This document shows positions 1 to 6,845 of a DNA stretch of 35,556 nt, in pieces. The position numbers were made by a program, and so were the translations under genes. Location of the stretch: positions 1-35,556 of IMG/VR virus record IMGVR_UViG_3300031972_001313; one strand, 5' to 3'. Position 1 is the stretch's first letter. The number at the start of each line of letters is the position of its first letter. The stretch comes from a virus. Under the pieces are notes generated by a model. The model was not told the origin of the DNA, searched no databases, and was given only the letters and a program-made list of their open reading frames with translations.

Positions 1-12
1 TTCAAAGCACTC

Positions 13-999
13 ATGTCAAACGGTGAAGATGAACAGGTCAGTGCTAATAAGGTCTTGGAGTTGATTCAACAATACATTCCTTTCACTATGAAACGAAACA
101 GCGATTGGTGTACACGAGGTGATGATGGTGAGGATTACTGTGAGCGTCATAGACCGAACAACGATAGGTATGAGCGACACTGGGTGTTTGTTGAAGGGCT
201 ACCCGTATTGAATGAGAATTATCCGGTATCAACTTATGAAAGAGGTAAGGTGCATTTACAAAAGTACAATTACCACGAAAACACTTTCAAGTTTGAACCA
301 CACAAGCGCAGACTCATTGATGAAGTGAACGACAAAGAAGTTCTCAAGTTAATCAACAAGTCGTTGACTCGTATGGAAAAACGAGATACAGTTGAGCAGG
401 TATCACATGGTCGAGGGCGTATGTTCCGATGGAAAGCATGGGGTTGGCTTCAAGACATTCGTACACGCATTCTCGCATCCAACGCCAAGCAACGCAAGTT
501 GGGTGATGTAGTGAACGGTTGGATATACACGAAGGGTGAAACCACCATGTCATACGGTATGGAGATTAACGACCACGACTGGAAACCTATTGAGCCGGTG
601 TCTTGGTGGAGTGTGACTGTAAAAGTTCCTTATACAAATGATTACAATATAAATCGTGTGTACACTGATTCTACATCATTACCGTATATGTTTTTCACCG
701 AAGAAGCGGCGCAAGCGTATGCGGATTCACTCAACCAAATTGACTTTGTTACCTTCGATGGTACATCAAGACACCGCACCGTGACAAAGGATTACGATAT
801 TACCGTACCGTCTATGTCTTTTACTGTGACAAAACACGATGTAAAAATGTCAGTAGATGGTGTCGCTACGATTGAGAATTACATGACACCTCAAGAGATG
901 TTTAAGCAGATGCAGACGGGTAACGATGAGCAATACAATGCTGTTGCCCGACAACTTCGTAGAAGACCTTCTCAACTCACAGCAATGGTGAGAGCATGA
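13..999 (+). CDS. Unrecognised protein, possibly cut by the left window edge
   Basis: Encodes 328 residues from the first ATG, but the frame is open to base 1 (codons for F-K-A-L precede the Met), so the true start may lie upstream. No ribosome-binding site can be judged in 12 bases. The protein is charged and soluble-looking, with no signal peptide or membrane segment. It has a Trp-rich middle (RWKAWGWL near residue 140) and a basic C-terminus (RQLRRRPS) that could touch nucleic acid. I do not recognise a family. Its stop overlaps the start of the phosphatase gene by 4 nt, and the GGTGAGAG site for that gene lies in its last codons, so the two are probably co-transcribed. Confidence 0.75.
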   Translation: MSNGEDEQVSANKVLELIQQYIPFTMKRNSDWCTRGDDGEDYCERHRPNNDRYERHWVFVEGLPVLNENYPVSTYERGKVHLQKYNYHENTFKFEPHKRRLIDEVNDKEVLKLINKSLTRMEKRDTVEQVSHGRGRMFRWKAWGWLQDIRTRILASNAKQRKLGDVVNGWIYTKGETTMSYGMEINDHDWKPIEPVSWWSVTVKVPYTNDYNINRVYTDSTSLPYMFFTEEAAQAYADSLNQIDFVTFDGTSRHRTVTKDYDITVPSMSFTVTKHDVKMSVDGVATIENYMTPQEMFKQMQTGNDEQYNAVARQLRRRPSQLTAMVRA

Positions 1000-1460
1000 A
1001 GAAAATTAAAATGGTATCACACGGAACAAACATGCCTCTACCTATCGGTGGTGGGACACTTACACTGTGTGGGCTTGATGACTTTAGGGACACACTGCGA
1101 GGGTATCACGAGGTAGTAACATTGTGTAGGTATGAGCCACAGTACCCCGAAGGGAGTGTAAATAAATCCTATCACAGTTACTTTCGTGCATTCCATGACA
1201 GTGAATTAAAGTGGCGGAACGCAATTGACTTGGTGGAGATATTACTTTCACAGGGAAAGGATGTGTTGCTTCATTGTATTCATGGGCGTGACCGGACTGG
1301 TGGTGTAGCGTATGTTATCCTTCGTAATACTGGTAAGAGCCATCGTGAAGCGTGTACACTACTCAACAAAATCCGACCACGCATGGCGTTGGAATGGAAA
1401 ACGATAATGAAAGACCGGCGAGTGTTTCACGAGAGTTTGATGTGGGGTGAAGAAGAATGA
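996..1460 (+). CDS. Dual-specificity/tyrosine phosphatase-like protein
   Basis: A 154-residue protein with the cysteine phosphatase signature HCxxGxxR(T): H93-C94-IHGRD-R100-T101. The nucleophile would be Cys94 and the phosphate-binding residue Arg100. Asp68 in the upstream FHDSE stretch is a candidate general acid. The length fits a minimal dual-specificity phosphatase. Members of the fold remove phosphate from protein Tyr/Ser/Thr, RNA 5' ends or phosphoinositides; the substrate here cannot be told. It sits among tiny accessory genes and overlaps both neighbours by 4 nt. A role in changing host phospho-signalling or RNA 5' ends is inference. Start ATG at 996 follows a GGTGAGAG site. Confidence 0.75.
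   Translation: MKKIKMVSHGTNMPLPIGGGTLTLCGLDDFRDTLRGYHEVVTLCRYEPQYPEGSVNKSYHSYFRAFHDSELKWRNAIDLVEILLSQGKDVLLHCIHGRDRTGGVAYVILRNTGKSHREACTLLNKIRPRMALEWKTIMKDRRVFHESLMWGEEE
1446..1460 (+). promoter_or_regulatory. Repeated gene-junction/ribosome-binding element GGTGAAGAAGAATGA
   Basis: This 15-nt string occurs identically at 1446-1460, 1658-1672 and 2253-2267, and with two changes at 4601-4615. In each it encodes the C-terminal -(G/S)EEE and stop of one protein, serves as the Shine-Dalgarno sequence, and contains the start codon of the next gene. Confidence 0.75.
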
Positions 1461-1672
1461 AGTTTACACTTAGTGATGAACATACACCATCGCCGTTAAT
1501 ATGCCCTACCTGTATTGGAATGGGTGAACAAGGTGAAGACATAGAAAGGTACGAGATTGGTGAGGGTCATGGTGTATTGAAACTGCGTTACAGATGTTTC
1601 CCTTACGGACACGAGTGGCAAGAAGTGTGGAGATTTGAAAGTTATAAAATTACGAAAGGTGAAGAAGAATGA
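1457..1672 (+). CDS. Small zinc-ribbon-like protein
   Basis: A 71-residue protein with one clear CxxC knuckle (C16, C19) and a second half CFPYGHEW (C47, H52), giving a plausible CCCH zinc site. Between them lies a beta-like stretch, as in zinc ribbons. It ends in -GEEE. The codons for that tail plus the stop form the 15-nt junction GGTGAAGAAGAATGA that is also the ribosome-binding site and start of the next gene. Specific function unknown; DNA, RNA or protein binding are all possible. One of a run of such small Cys-rich genes between 1.4 and 4.6 kb. Confidence 0.65.
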   Translation: MKFTLSDEHTPSPLICPTCIGMGEQGEDIERYEIGEGHGVLKLRYRCFPYGHEWQEVWRFESYKITKGEEE

Positions 1673-1926
1673 ATACGAAATCAACAACACTAAAACAAAC
1701 TACGCAACGACGCATGAGTGAGATAGCCCAAAGGACAGTGTACCATACAGGCAACCCTATGTTTACTGCGAGACAGATGACAGGATTACTTGTTGGTGCA
1801 GGTCATTCAAGGACACCGCATACAGCAAGAGTATGTATGTGGATGAAGGTTCACCCACAGTTCTCAACTATTAGAACAGGTAAACAATTACAGTTCAAAT
1901 ACATAGGCGGGCGACAGCCTAAATGA
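1669..1926 (+). CDS. Small basic protein, possible winged-helix DNA binder
   Basis: An 85-residue, strongly basic protein (many Arg/Lys/His, few acids). The order of elements (helix with TARQMTGLL, a GHSRTPHTARVCMWM recognition-helix-like stretch, then FSTIRTGKQLQFKYIG as a possible beta wing) resembles a small winged helix-turn-helix. The protein at 18501-18803 has a similar layout. The call rests on pattern only. The start is fixed by the GGTGAAGAAG ribosome-binding site and 4-nt overlap with the upstream gene. Its stop codon overlaps the TATA promoter module of the next unit, so it ends the first transcription unit. Confidence 0.6.
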   Translation: MNTKSTTLKQTTQRRMSEIAQRTVYHTGNPMFTARQMTGLLVGAGHSRTPHTARVCMWMKVHPQFSTIRTGKQLQFKYIGGRQPK

Positions 1927-1961
1927 TATATAAATACTAAAAGAATAGGAGATTGAAAACA
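1921..1961 (+). promoter_or_regulatory. TATA promoter module, copy 1
   Basis: TATA box atatataaat at 1926-1935, followed by actaaaagaa and a GATTGAAAACA leader. The distance from the first TATA base to the ATG at 1962 is 36 nt, exactly as in three other places. Bases 1921-1945 are identical to the corresponding part of the modules at 6.85 and 7.67 kb. An archaeal start site about 25 nt past the TATA would leave a leader of about 10 nt or less, so the transcript may be nearly leaderless (inference). Confidence 0.75.
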
Positions 1962-2267
1962 ATGAAAGAAAAACAAATAGAACAAAACATACGAGAGCAA
2001 ATGCTTGCTCTTGAATTACAGATGAAGCGACTACAAGAGTGGCGTGACACAGGTTACTCCGAAACAATATGTAATGATGATATGCACAACTGGGTTGAGA
2101 AAGATAGACACAGGCACTATGATACAATAAATGGGAATATGGAAGTAGAACTTATTGTAGATACATGTCAAATATGCGGTATAGAAAGGTTCTCAAGGTT
2201 CGTAATAGAACATGAACAACTTACTGATGAGTGGTTGGAGTTTAGAGAAGGCGGTGAAGAAGAATGA
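1962..2267 (+). CDS. Coiled-coil plus CxxC small protein, first gene of a promoter unit
   Basis: A 101-residue protein. The first 30 residues form an amphipathic, probably coiled-coil helix rich in Glu, Gln and Lys. C37, H42 and the CQIC pair (C69, C72) may form a zinc site. The rest is acidic and ends in -GGEEE. ATG at 1962 is preferred over an in-frame TTG at 1953 because all four TATA modules place an ATG exactly 36 nt from the TATA box. No family recognised. The tail codons supply the ribosome-binding site for the next gene through the repeated 15-nt junction. Confidence 0.65.
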   Translation: MKEKQIEQNIREQMLALELQMKRLQEWRDTGYSETICNDDMHNWVEKDRHRHYDTINGNMEVELIVDTCQICGIERFSRFVIEHEQLTDEWLEFREGGEEE

Positions 2268-2398
2268 AGTGCGACATGTGCTTAGAGGAACAGGCAGAAG
2301 CGAAAGGGCTTCGATGCGGTAAGTACAATGTGTGCGACCCATGCATCACGAAGTCCATTGAAGCGAGAATGTTTTTGATAGGGAGAGATAAACAATGA
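2264..2398 (+). CDS. 44-residue zinc-finger-like microprotein
   Basis: A very short frame with a dense cysteine pattern: C3, C6, C18, C24 and C27 (CDMC ... LRCGKYNVCDPC), compatible with one zinc-binding site. It is supported by a 4-nt start overlap with the upstream stop, a GGTGAAGAAGA ribosome-binding site ending just before its ATG, and an ATGA overlap with the downstream gene at 2395. Function unknown. The context of several equally small Cys-pair genes makes a chance frame unlikely. Confidence 0.6.
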   Translation: MKCDMCLEEQAEAKGLRCGKYNVCDPCITKSIEARMFLIGRDKQ

Positions 2399-2901
2399 AC
2401 ATATTCATACTTGACACTGACCCTGCTACTGCGGCTCGTATGCACTGTGACAAGCATGTGCCTAAGATGTGCGTCGAAGCGGCACAGATGATGGCATCAG
2501 CCCTGCGCCGACATGGTGCGACTGATGAGTACATGCCACTCACCAAAGCAGGTAAGCCCTACAAGGGTGGCTACAAGCATCACCCATGCACAGTATGGGC
2601 TGGCGACAGCCAAGAGAATTGGATGTGGCTTGCTCACCATGCCATGCAACTGTGTGAAGAATACTACAAACGATTCAATAAAATACACGCTTGCACTGAC
2701 CCTATCTATCACATGATAGGTATGCAGAAAATAATTCCCGAAGGTGGGCTGACACCATTCGCACAGGCCATGCCCGACGAGTATCGTAATAACGATGCGG
2801 TCAAGGCATACCAAGCCTACTACCATTCCAAACAGTTCGCCAAGTGGGAGAAGGGTACACCTGCTCCCGACTGGTGGCGAGGCGTGGAGGTGAAGGCGTG
2901 A
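2395..2901 (+). CDS. Conserved phage protein resembling pyrimidine-dimer DNA glycosylase/lyase relatives
   Basis: A 168-residue protein opening with MNIFILDTDP and CDKHVPKM (C18-D19-K20-H21), then HHPC (62-65), NWMWLA and an AMPDEYR block. This order (MNIF-LD-DP, DKHV-KM, HP, AMPDEY, FAKW near the end) is the pattern I associate with a family common in phage genomes, often listed as hypothetical and sometimes linked to endonuclease V-type glycosylases. Enzyme activity is therefore tentative. If right, it would act on UV-damaged DNA, sensible for a virus of sunlit water. It overlaps neighbours by 4 nt on both sides. The GGAGGTGA site for the next gene lies inside its -EVKA tail codons. Confidence 0.6.
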   Translation: MNIFILDTDPATAARMHCDKHVPKMCVEAAQMMASALRRHGATDEYMPLTKAGKPYKGGYKHHPCTVWAGDSQENWMWLAHHAMQLCEEYYKRFNKIHACTDPIYHMIGMQKIIPEGGLTPFAQAMPDEYRNNDAVKAYQAYYHSKQFAKWEKGTPAPDWWRGVEVKA

Positions 2902-3071
2902 GTGAAGACCAGTGTTATTGTGTAAACCCAGTATTGGTATTATCCATGAACATGTGTGGTAATTGTTCCTGTCGAATAGATTCAAGTCAGCCAAGAGGTA
3001 AGGACTTATGGGAAGGCTATGTTTATAGAAATGGTAAATGGGTATGGCAAGGCATGGGGGTGAAGGCGTGA
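2898..3071 (+). CDS. 57-residue Cys-rich microprotein (GTG start)
   Basis: Cysteines C6, C8, C20, C23 and C25 (CYC and CGNCSC) suggest a compact metal site, followed by an aromatic tail (WEGYVYRNGKWVWQG). Start GTG at 2898 is chosen because a strong GGAGGTGA site ends 4 nt upstream. An in-frame ATG at 2844 has no such site and would overlap its neighbour by 58 nt. The end of the gene repeats the same junction (GGGGGTGAAGGCGTGA), giving a GTG start to the next gene. Function unknown. Confidence 0.6.
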   Translation: MSEDQCYCVNPVLVLSMNMCGNCSCRIDSSQPRGKDLWEGYVYRNGKWVWQGMGVKA

Positions 3072-3298
3072 AGAAAGAATACAAATGGAAAAAAATGAAG
3101 CGGGGATATTTAGGAGAACCGTGTAATGACTGTGATGTAAAACTTAGTAGAGAAAACTTTAGTAATCGTAATTGCAGTTGGCATTGGGCGAGAATAAAAG
3201 GTGGTAAGACTATCAAAATATGCACTTCATGTTCATCTAAGAGAGGTTTACCTGTTCCGTTTATGGCTGATATATTTTATACGGAGGTGGCGGCGTGA
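3068..3298 (+). CDS. 76-residue zinc-ribbon-like protein (GTG start)
   Basis: Contains two CxxC knuckles (C19/C22 and C52/C55) about 30 residues apart, plus C36, which is a classic zinc-ribbon or HNH-like zinc scaffold. I see no HNH catalytic triad, so a nuclease call is not justified. The N-terminus is very basic (KKEYKWKKMKRG). GTG at 3068 follows a GGGGGTGA site and overlaps the upstream stop by 4 nt. Its own last codons contain GGAGGTGG for the next gene. Nucleic-acid binding is plausible but not shown. Confidence 0.6.
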   Translation: MKKEYKWKKMKRGYLGEPCNDCDVKLSRENFSNRNCSWHWARIKGGKTIKICTSCSSKRGLPVPFMADIFYTEVAA

Positions 3299-3495
3299 AC
3301 GACGAGATGAGTGAATACTTAGAAGCAAACGGTTTATCGTTGATACAGTATTTGAATCATAACTTGACACGGCAACAGGCTATCGAATGGCTTGCTGAAT
3401 ACATGCAGAAGTGGGATAAGAGTTTCATCATTGAACTACTCGCAGAAGAAGTGTATGAGAAAGGAACCTTAGAAGAATTGGAGGGGATAAAATGA
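3295..3495 (+). CDS. Small acidic helical protein (GTG start)
   Basis: A 66-residue, acidic, almost wholly helix-forming protein with no cysteines, unlike its neighbours. GTG at 3295 is preferred over ATG at 3307 because the GGAGGTGG site at 3283-3290 has the same 4-nt spacing to GTG as at the two preceding junctions. It overlaps both neighbours by 4 nt. No family recognised; small acidic viral proteins sometimes mimic DNA, but that is only speculation here. Confidence 0.55.
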   Translation: MNDEMSEYLEANGLSLIQYLNHNLTRQQAIEWLAEYMQKWDKSFIIELLAEEVYEKGTLEELEGIK

Positions 3496-3671
3496 AAAGT
3501 GCAAGAGAATGGGATATGAATAATCCGTATAAGGGTTGGATATACAAGTCTTGTATGAATAGAGCCTGTGATAATGAAGTGTCTGTCTATCATTCGATGG
3601 ATGCAAAACGATGTGGTAAATGTTACAATGAACTAATGGAGGATTTAGAGGTGTACAAAAATGAACGATGA
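3492..3671 (+). CDS. 59-residue zinc-finger-like microprotein
   Basis: Four cysteines in two pairs (C21, C26, C41, C44) in an otherwise basic N-terminal and acidic C-terminal chain. ATG at 3492 overlaps the upstream stop by 4 nt and follows GAGGGGATAAA. The 3' end overlaps the next gene by 11 nt in another frame. Function unknown; part of the small Cys-pair gene run. Confidence 0.55.
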   Translation: MKSAREWDMNNPYKGWIYKSCMNRACDNEVSVYHSMDAKRCGKCYNELMEDLEVYKNER

Positions 3672-3924
3672 ACATACAGTAGTACCGGAGACAGCGGAAG
3701 ACATGTCGAACTACGAGATAGAACTCGATGGTGAATGGGTATGCGTTGTAGGTGAAATGATGGCAAAGGATATTCCTTTGGCTTGCCCGACTTGTAAAAA
3801 GGTTCACAGTGAGAGTATTGTTTACTTTTTAGAAAACGAACAGTACCTTTACAAAGGGTTGTGCTGTGGAATGTTTGGCCTACTGGTGGCTAATGGTGAG
3901 GACAATGACTTGGAAACCGAATGA
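3661..3924 (+). CDS. 87-residue Cys-pair protein
   Basis: Contains ACPTC (C42, C45) and LCC (C68, C69), giving a possible four-cysteine zinc-ribbon site, plus C28. The N-terminus is acidic. ATG at 3661 follows a GAGGTGT site. The C-terminal -NGEDNDLETE overlaps the start of the next gene by 20 nt, and the codons for -GED- provide the GGTGAGGACA ribosome-binding site. No specific function can be assigned. Confidence 0.6.
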   Translation: MNDEHTVVPETAEDMSNYEIELDGEWVCVVGEMMAKDIPLACPTCKKVHSESIVYFLENEQYLYKGLCCGMFGLLVANGEDNDLETE

Positions 3925-4615
3925 AGAATTGATAGCGTGGGCGAAAGAACATTTGGGTGCTATACCCATTGAAGGTATATGGTCGCCCGATGGTAGCGGT
4001 GTACAATACAAAAAGACTGGTGATAACGAATGGTCTTTGATGTTCATGTACAACCACCCCGAATCGAAAGAGATGCACACTCAACTGAAACAACTCATGG
4101 AGGCATGTGATTACACAGTGCTTGAGGGTGATGGTGTACAGGAACTTGTACCACCTCTTCAACCCGAAAGGCAAATGCAAGAAGAGTATGAGCGTAAGCA
4201 ATCAATAGCACAGGGATGGAAGTGTCCCGAATGCGAATACCCTCTTGCGAACAATGACTTAGGTATGCGGCACGATGAGTATGTAGAGACTATTGATGCT
4301 GAAATATCGGATGGTAATTTCACACCAATAGAACTATGGAGATGTAACATCAAGTGTAACGGATGCGGTACGGTCATACCTATGGAACCGGATGACTACC
4401 ACATACTTGCGGGTGATGAGAACTTCATGCGTTGGAACAACAAGGGCTACAGATATTCAGCACTCACACGAGGTGAGATGAAAGACTTGGCTGATGCCGG
4501 TATTCAAACTGGTGTTGTTCTTGGCGGTGAAGTTGATGGTGAAAAAGTACCTCCTTGGATGTGGGGTATATACTCTATCAAGACGAAACTGTTTGAGAGT
4601 AGTGAAGAAGAGTGA
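3905..4615 (+). CDS. 236-residue protein with central zinc ribbon
   Basis: Start ATG at 3905 is chosen because GGTGAGGACA precedes it; an upstream in-frame ATG at 3866 lies deep in the preceding gene without such a site. Residues 1-80 look like a small alpha/beta domain. Residues 105-160 hold two knuckles, CPEC (C107, C110) and CNGC (C151, C154), with C147 nearby, a zinc-ribbon layout as in transcription or RNA-processing proteins. The tail is -SSEEE. No family recognised; nucleic-acid binding is an inference from the ribbon. It is the largest of the zinc-finger-like genes in this cluster. Confidence 0.65.
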   Translation: MTWKPNEELIAWAKEHLGAIPIEGIWSPDGSGVQYKKTGDNEWSLMFMYNHPESKEMHTQLKQLMEACDYTVLEGDGVQELVPPLQPERQMQEEYERKQSIAQGWKCPECEYPLANNDLGMRHDEYVETIDAEISDGNFTPIELWRCNIKCNGCGTVIPMEPDDYHILAGDENFMRWNNKGYRYSALTRGEMKDLADAGIQTGVVLGGEVDGEKVPPWMWGIYSIKTKLFESSEEE

Positions 4616-4899
4616 AGCGAAATACCGAGCGAGATTACTGGGTGGATGATTCTAAAGTCCAAAAGTGGTCGGCAGGTAAAGGAAAGGTTCGTCTTGCTTG
4701 GACTAAATGGTTGGGTCGAAACTGGATTGACCTTCGTGTAATGCGGAGAGAAGACGATGGTTATGTCCACACTCGACACGGAGTGAGAATTACTCCCGAC
4801 CAACTACGAGAGATGTTACCGGCATTGATTGAGATGCTTGAACACATTGACAATACAGAAGAAGAAGAGAAAAGAAAATCCTCCGACAATGAAAATTAG
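4612..4899 (+). CDS. PC4-like ssDNA-binding/transcription coactivator protein (GTG start)
   Basis: A 95-residue protein whose middle (KVRLAWTKWLGRNWIDLRVMRRE, then VHTRHGVRITPDQLREMLPALIEML; residues 23-82) matches the PC4/p15 layout: beta strands with basic and aromatic residues, an ID(L/I)R strand, a (K/R)xG(V/I) turn, 'ITPDQ' and a final helix. PC4 proteins bind single-stranded DNA as dimers and act in transcription and repair. A short acidic C-terminal tail follows. GTG at 4612 sits in a variant of the repeated GGTGAAGAAGAATGA junction. Role here inferred: regulation of viral transcription or protection of melted DNA. Confidence 0.6.
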   Translation: MKRNTERDYWVDDSKVQKWSAGKGKVRLAWTKWLGRNWIDLRVMRREDDGYVHTRHGVRITPDQLREMLPALIEMLEHIDNTEEEEKRKSSDNEN

Positions 4900-4910
4900 G
4901 AGTGAAAGTA

Positions 4911-5246
4911 ATGCAAGCATACCGCTTGGAGTGGCAACATCGAAACAGGGTTTGGTTATTCAAAGACGGGCCACTGAAAGGTGAACCCCTCTTCTATGGA
5001 TTCGATGCAGTGATAACAAAAATGCTCACCAACTTAGGTGCAGTGATGTACCGCAAGGCATTGAACAGTGGGTGTCATTTACTTATCAGTGAAAGAACTA
5101 TACCGGACTCCTACCCTATGACCTTACTGTTCAAGGAGGGTACTGGTGGTAGGTATGAACATGATGAACTGGGTAGCGGTTGGCTTGAATGTCACTTCTT
5201 AATTGGTTGCCATGATGAGATATATGTCGCTGTAGAGGTGAAGTAA
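4911..5246 (+). CDS. Unrecognised 111-residue protein
   Basis: ATG at 4911 follows AGGAGTGA with good spacing; a GTG at 4902 lies inside that site and is less likely. The protein has an alternating strand pattern (YRLEWQHRNRVWLFKDGP, then LLISERTIPDSYPMTLLFKEG) and ends -EVK. It loosely resembles a small phage family with a W-F-D-D start and a PFPG-like turn (DUF6717-type), but I would not rely on this. Its stop overlaps the next ATG by one base (taATG), and a GAGGTGA site for that gene lies in its last codons. Confidence 0.6.
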   Translation: MQAYRLEWQHRNRVWLFKDGPLKGEPLFYGFDAVITKMLTNLGAVMYRKALNSGCHLLISERTIPDSYPMTLLFKEGTGGRYEHDELGSGWLECHFLIGCHDEIYVAVEVK

Positions 5247-6460
5247 TGCTGTTATCACGAGCGACTATCATCATGTCAAGAATGCCTTACCGCTTGACTA
5301 CGGAGGATTTGACAAGAGAAGAAGCCCATGAACTGTGGGCTTTCCTATCAAGCGAGGACAGACTCTCGATGACACGCCAAGCAGTGAAGGTACAACTCGC
5401 TAAGGAATGTGGTGTATTCATCGAACAGATGGATGCAGTAGCCAACGGTGCTACACTCACCGAGTTGTTGGTATGGGAATCATCCGACACTGATGGTGGC
5501 ACTCTTACCTTAGATAATATCACTGCTATGTTTCGTAATACTATTCCTAATGATGAATGGATAATTGAATTAGCCCATTTAATGAATAGTCAAGAAGCCG
5601 AATTAGCGTGGAGGTGGGCGTTGGATGAACGACTCACTATGCTACGCAATAGAATGAGGCGTTGGAGTAATATTTTATCTGTTAATTCTAAAACTAATCT
5701 ACCTACTGAAACACTAATTGACATCGCTTTTGGGAAAATTAACAGTGAAGTTATTCAAGACACTACTACCTTCAAGCGGCTACAACGGTGGATGGGTGAT
5801 GAACCGGAGGCGTGGTGGTTCGTACCGAACTGTGCTACGCTGATACACCTAAGCGATGGTGTTGCTCGCAACAGACGGGGCGAGGTTGACATAGAGTTCA
5901 CTCCGCTTACTGGTGACATCGAACCGTGTTGGTCTTGGGTCAATGCAGTGGGAACGATAAGACACCATACCGTCAATCAATTACTTTCATACTCAAAGTA
6001 TGAAGAACCAATGAACATTACATGGAACGAGTCAATGGCTCTCCTACAAAAATACCCTAAGAGTGGGTATGTCATACTCCATGAGGGTGAATACTACCTG
6101 CTGACAAGCGGCTCTATCACTCTCTATGCTCAAGCCCTCACCGTGAGGCGCATCAAAAACATAGGCTACGAGTTTACCATAGGTTTCAAAGACGGGTCGG
6201 ACATCATAGATACCGATACTTTTAGGATGAAACAAATGGTTTACGAACTTGAGGGTGCGTTGAAAATGCGAGGCATCACGACGCATAACTCTCACACTAC
6301 ATTCGACATACCCGATGGCTTGGTGCTGTCGTTGGTGTACACTTGGAGTCCAAGCGAGGACTGGCACTTACAATATGCTGGTACGCATTCCGATATGGGA
6401 GTGGGCGATATTGATGAGATAGTAGATTACTACATGTTGGTAGGTGAAGACAATGAGTGA
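5246..6460 (+). CDS. Unrecognised 404-residue protein
   Basis: Start ATG at 5246 follows GAGGTGAAGTA. The N-terminal 150 residues are helical and charged, and the remainder is mixed alpha/beta with several Trp-rich stretches. No catalytic motif, signal peptide or membrane helix seen. Roughly bases 5,505-5,760 (residues about 88-172) are visibly richer in A/T, with AAT, TTA and ATT codons unlike the flanks, so the middle may have a different history. It ends in -VGEDNE, and the codons for that tail form GGTGAAGACA, the ribosome-binding site of the next gene (8-nt overlap). Function unknown. Confidence 0.7.
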   Translation: MLLSRATIIMSRMPYRLTTEDLTREEAHELWAFLSSEDRLSMTRQAVKVQLAKECGVFIEQMDAVANGATLTELLVWESSDTDGGTLTLDNITAMFRNTIPNDEWIIELAHLMNSQEAELAWRWALDERLTMLRNRMRRWSNILSVNSKTNLPTETLIDIAFGKINSEVIQDTTTFKRLQRWMGDEPEAWWFVPNCATLIHLSDGVARNRRGEVDIEFTPLTGDIEPCWSWVNAVGTIRHHTVNQLLSYSKYEEPMNITWNESMALLQKYPKSGYVILHEGEYYLLTSGSITLYAQALTVRRIKNIGYEFTIGFKDGSDIIDTDTFRMKQMVYELEGALKMRGITTHNSHTTFDIPDGLVLSLVYTWSPSEDWHLQYAGTHSDMGVGDIDEIVDYYMLVGEDNE

Positions 6461-6845
6461 AACAATGCGGAACATCGGATTAGGTATTATCATTATGAAA
6501 GTAAGGTTCTCGGTATCAGTAGCCGAGGTCAAGTGGGGCTTCGGGTTCAAGACAGCACTGTATGTAGAGTTGAAGAACATGAACGACCATCAACGACTCG
6601 CCATACAATTATGGTGCGATGAGAATGACCTGCCGGTGAAGTATCGTGCAAAACGCAAGGATGAGGTGAAAGCGTGGGTGGAGGCACTTGCCCCCTACGA
6701 GTCTCTCCTGTCCGACAGACGGGGCTACGAGCGCACTAAATGGGTACTTGCCAACCCAATGCCTCCTGCGAGGGGTGATGCTTCATGGAATGACTTCTAT
6801 GATTGGGCAGAACGGTGGGATGAGTTCAACGATTCGATAGACTGA
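6453..6845 (+). CDS. Unrecognised 130-residue protein
   Basis: ATG at 6453 follows GGTGAAGACA and overlaps the upstream stop by 8 nt. A first part with beta character (MKVRFSVSVAEVKWGFGF) is followed by a helical, Trp-rich acidic part ending -EFNDSID. Family not recognised. The codons for its last residues and its stop lie within a 56-bp sequence that occurs again, now non-coding, 820 bp further on, so this gene was probably once directly followed by the clamp-loader promoter. Confidence 0.6.
   Translation: MSETMRNIGLGIIIMKVRFSVSVAEVKWGFGFKTALYVELKNMNDHQRLAIQLWCDENDLPVKYRAKRKDEVKAWVEALAPYESLLSDRRGYERTKWVLANPMPPARGDASWNDFYDWAERWDEFNDSID

Noticed and set aside
2497-3225. A 242-codon open frame on the - strand across five small + strand genes
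   Set aside because: It lies opposite genes joined by ribosome-binding sites and ATGA/GTGA overlaps. Its sequence looks like a random translation (Leu/His/Ser runs) without its own site.
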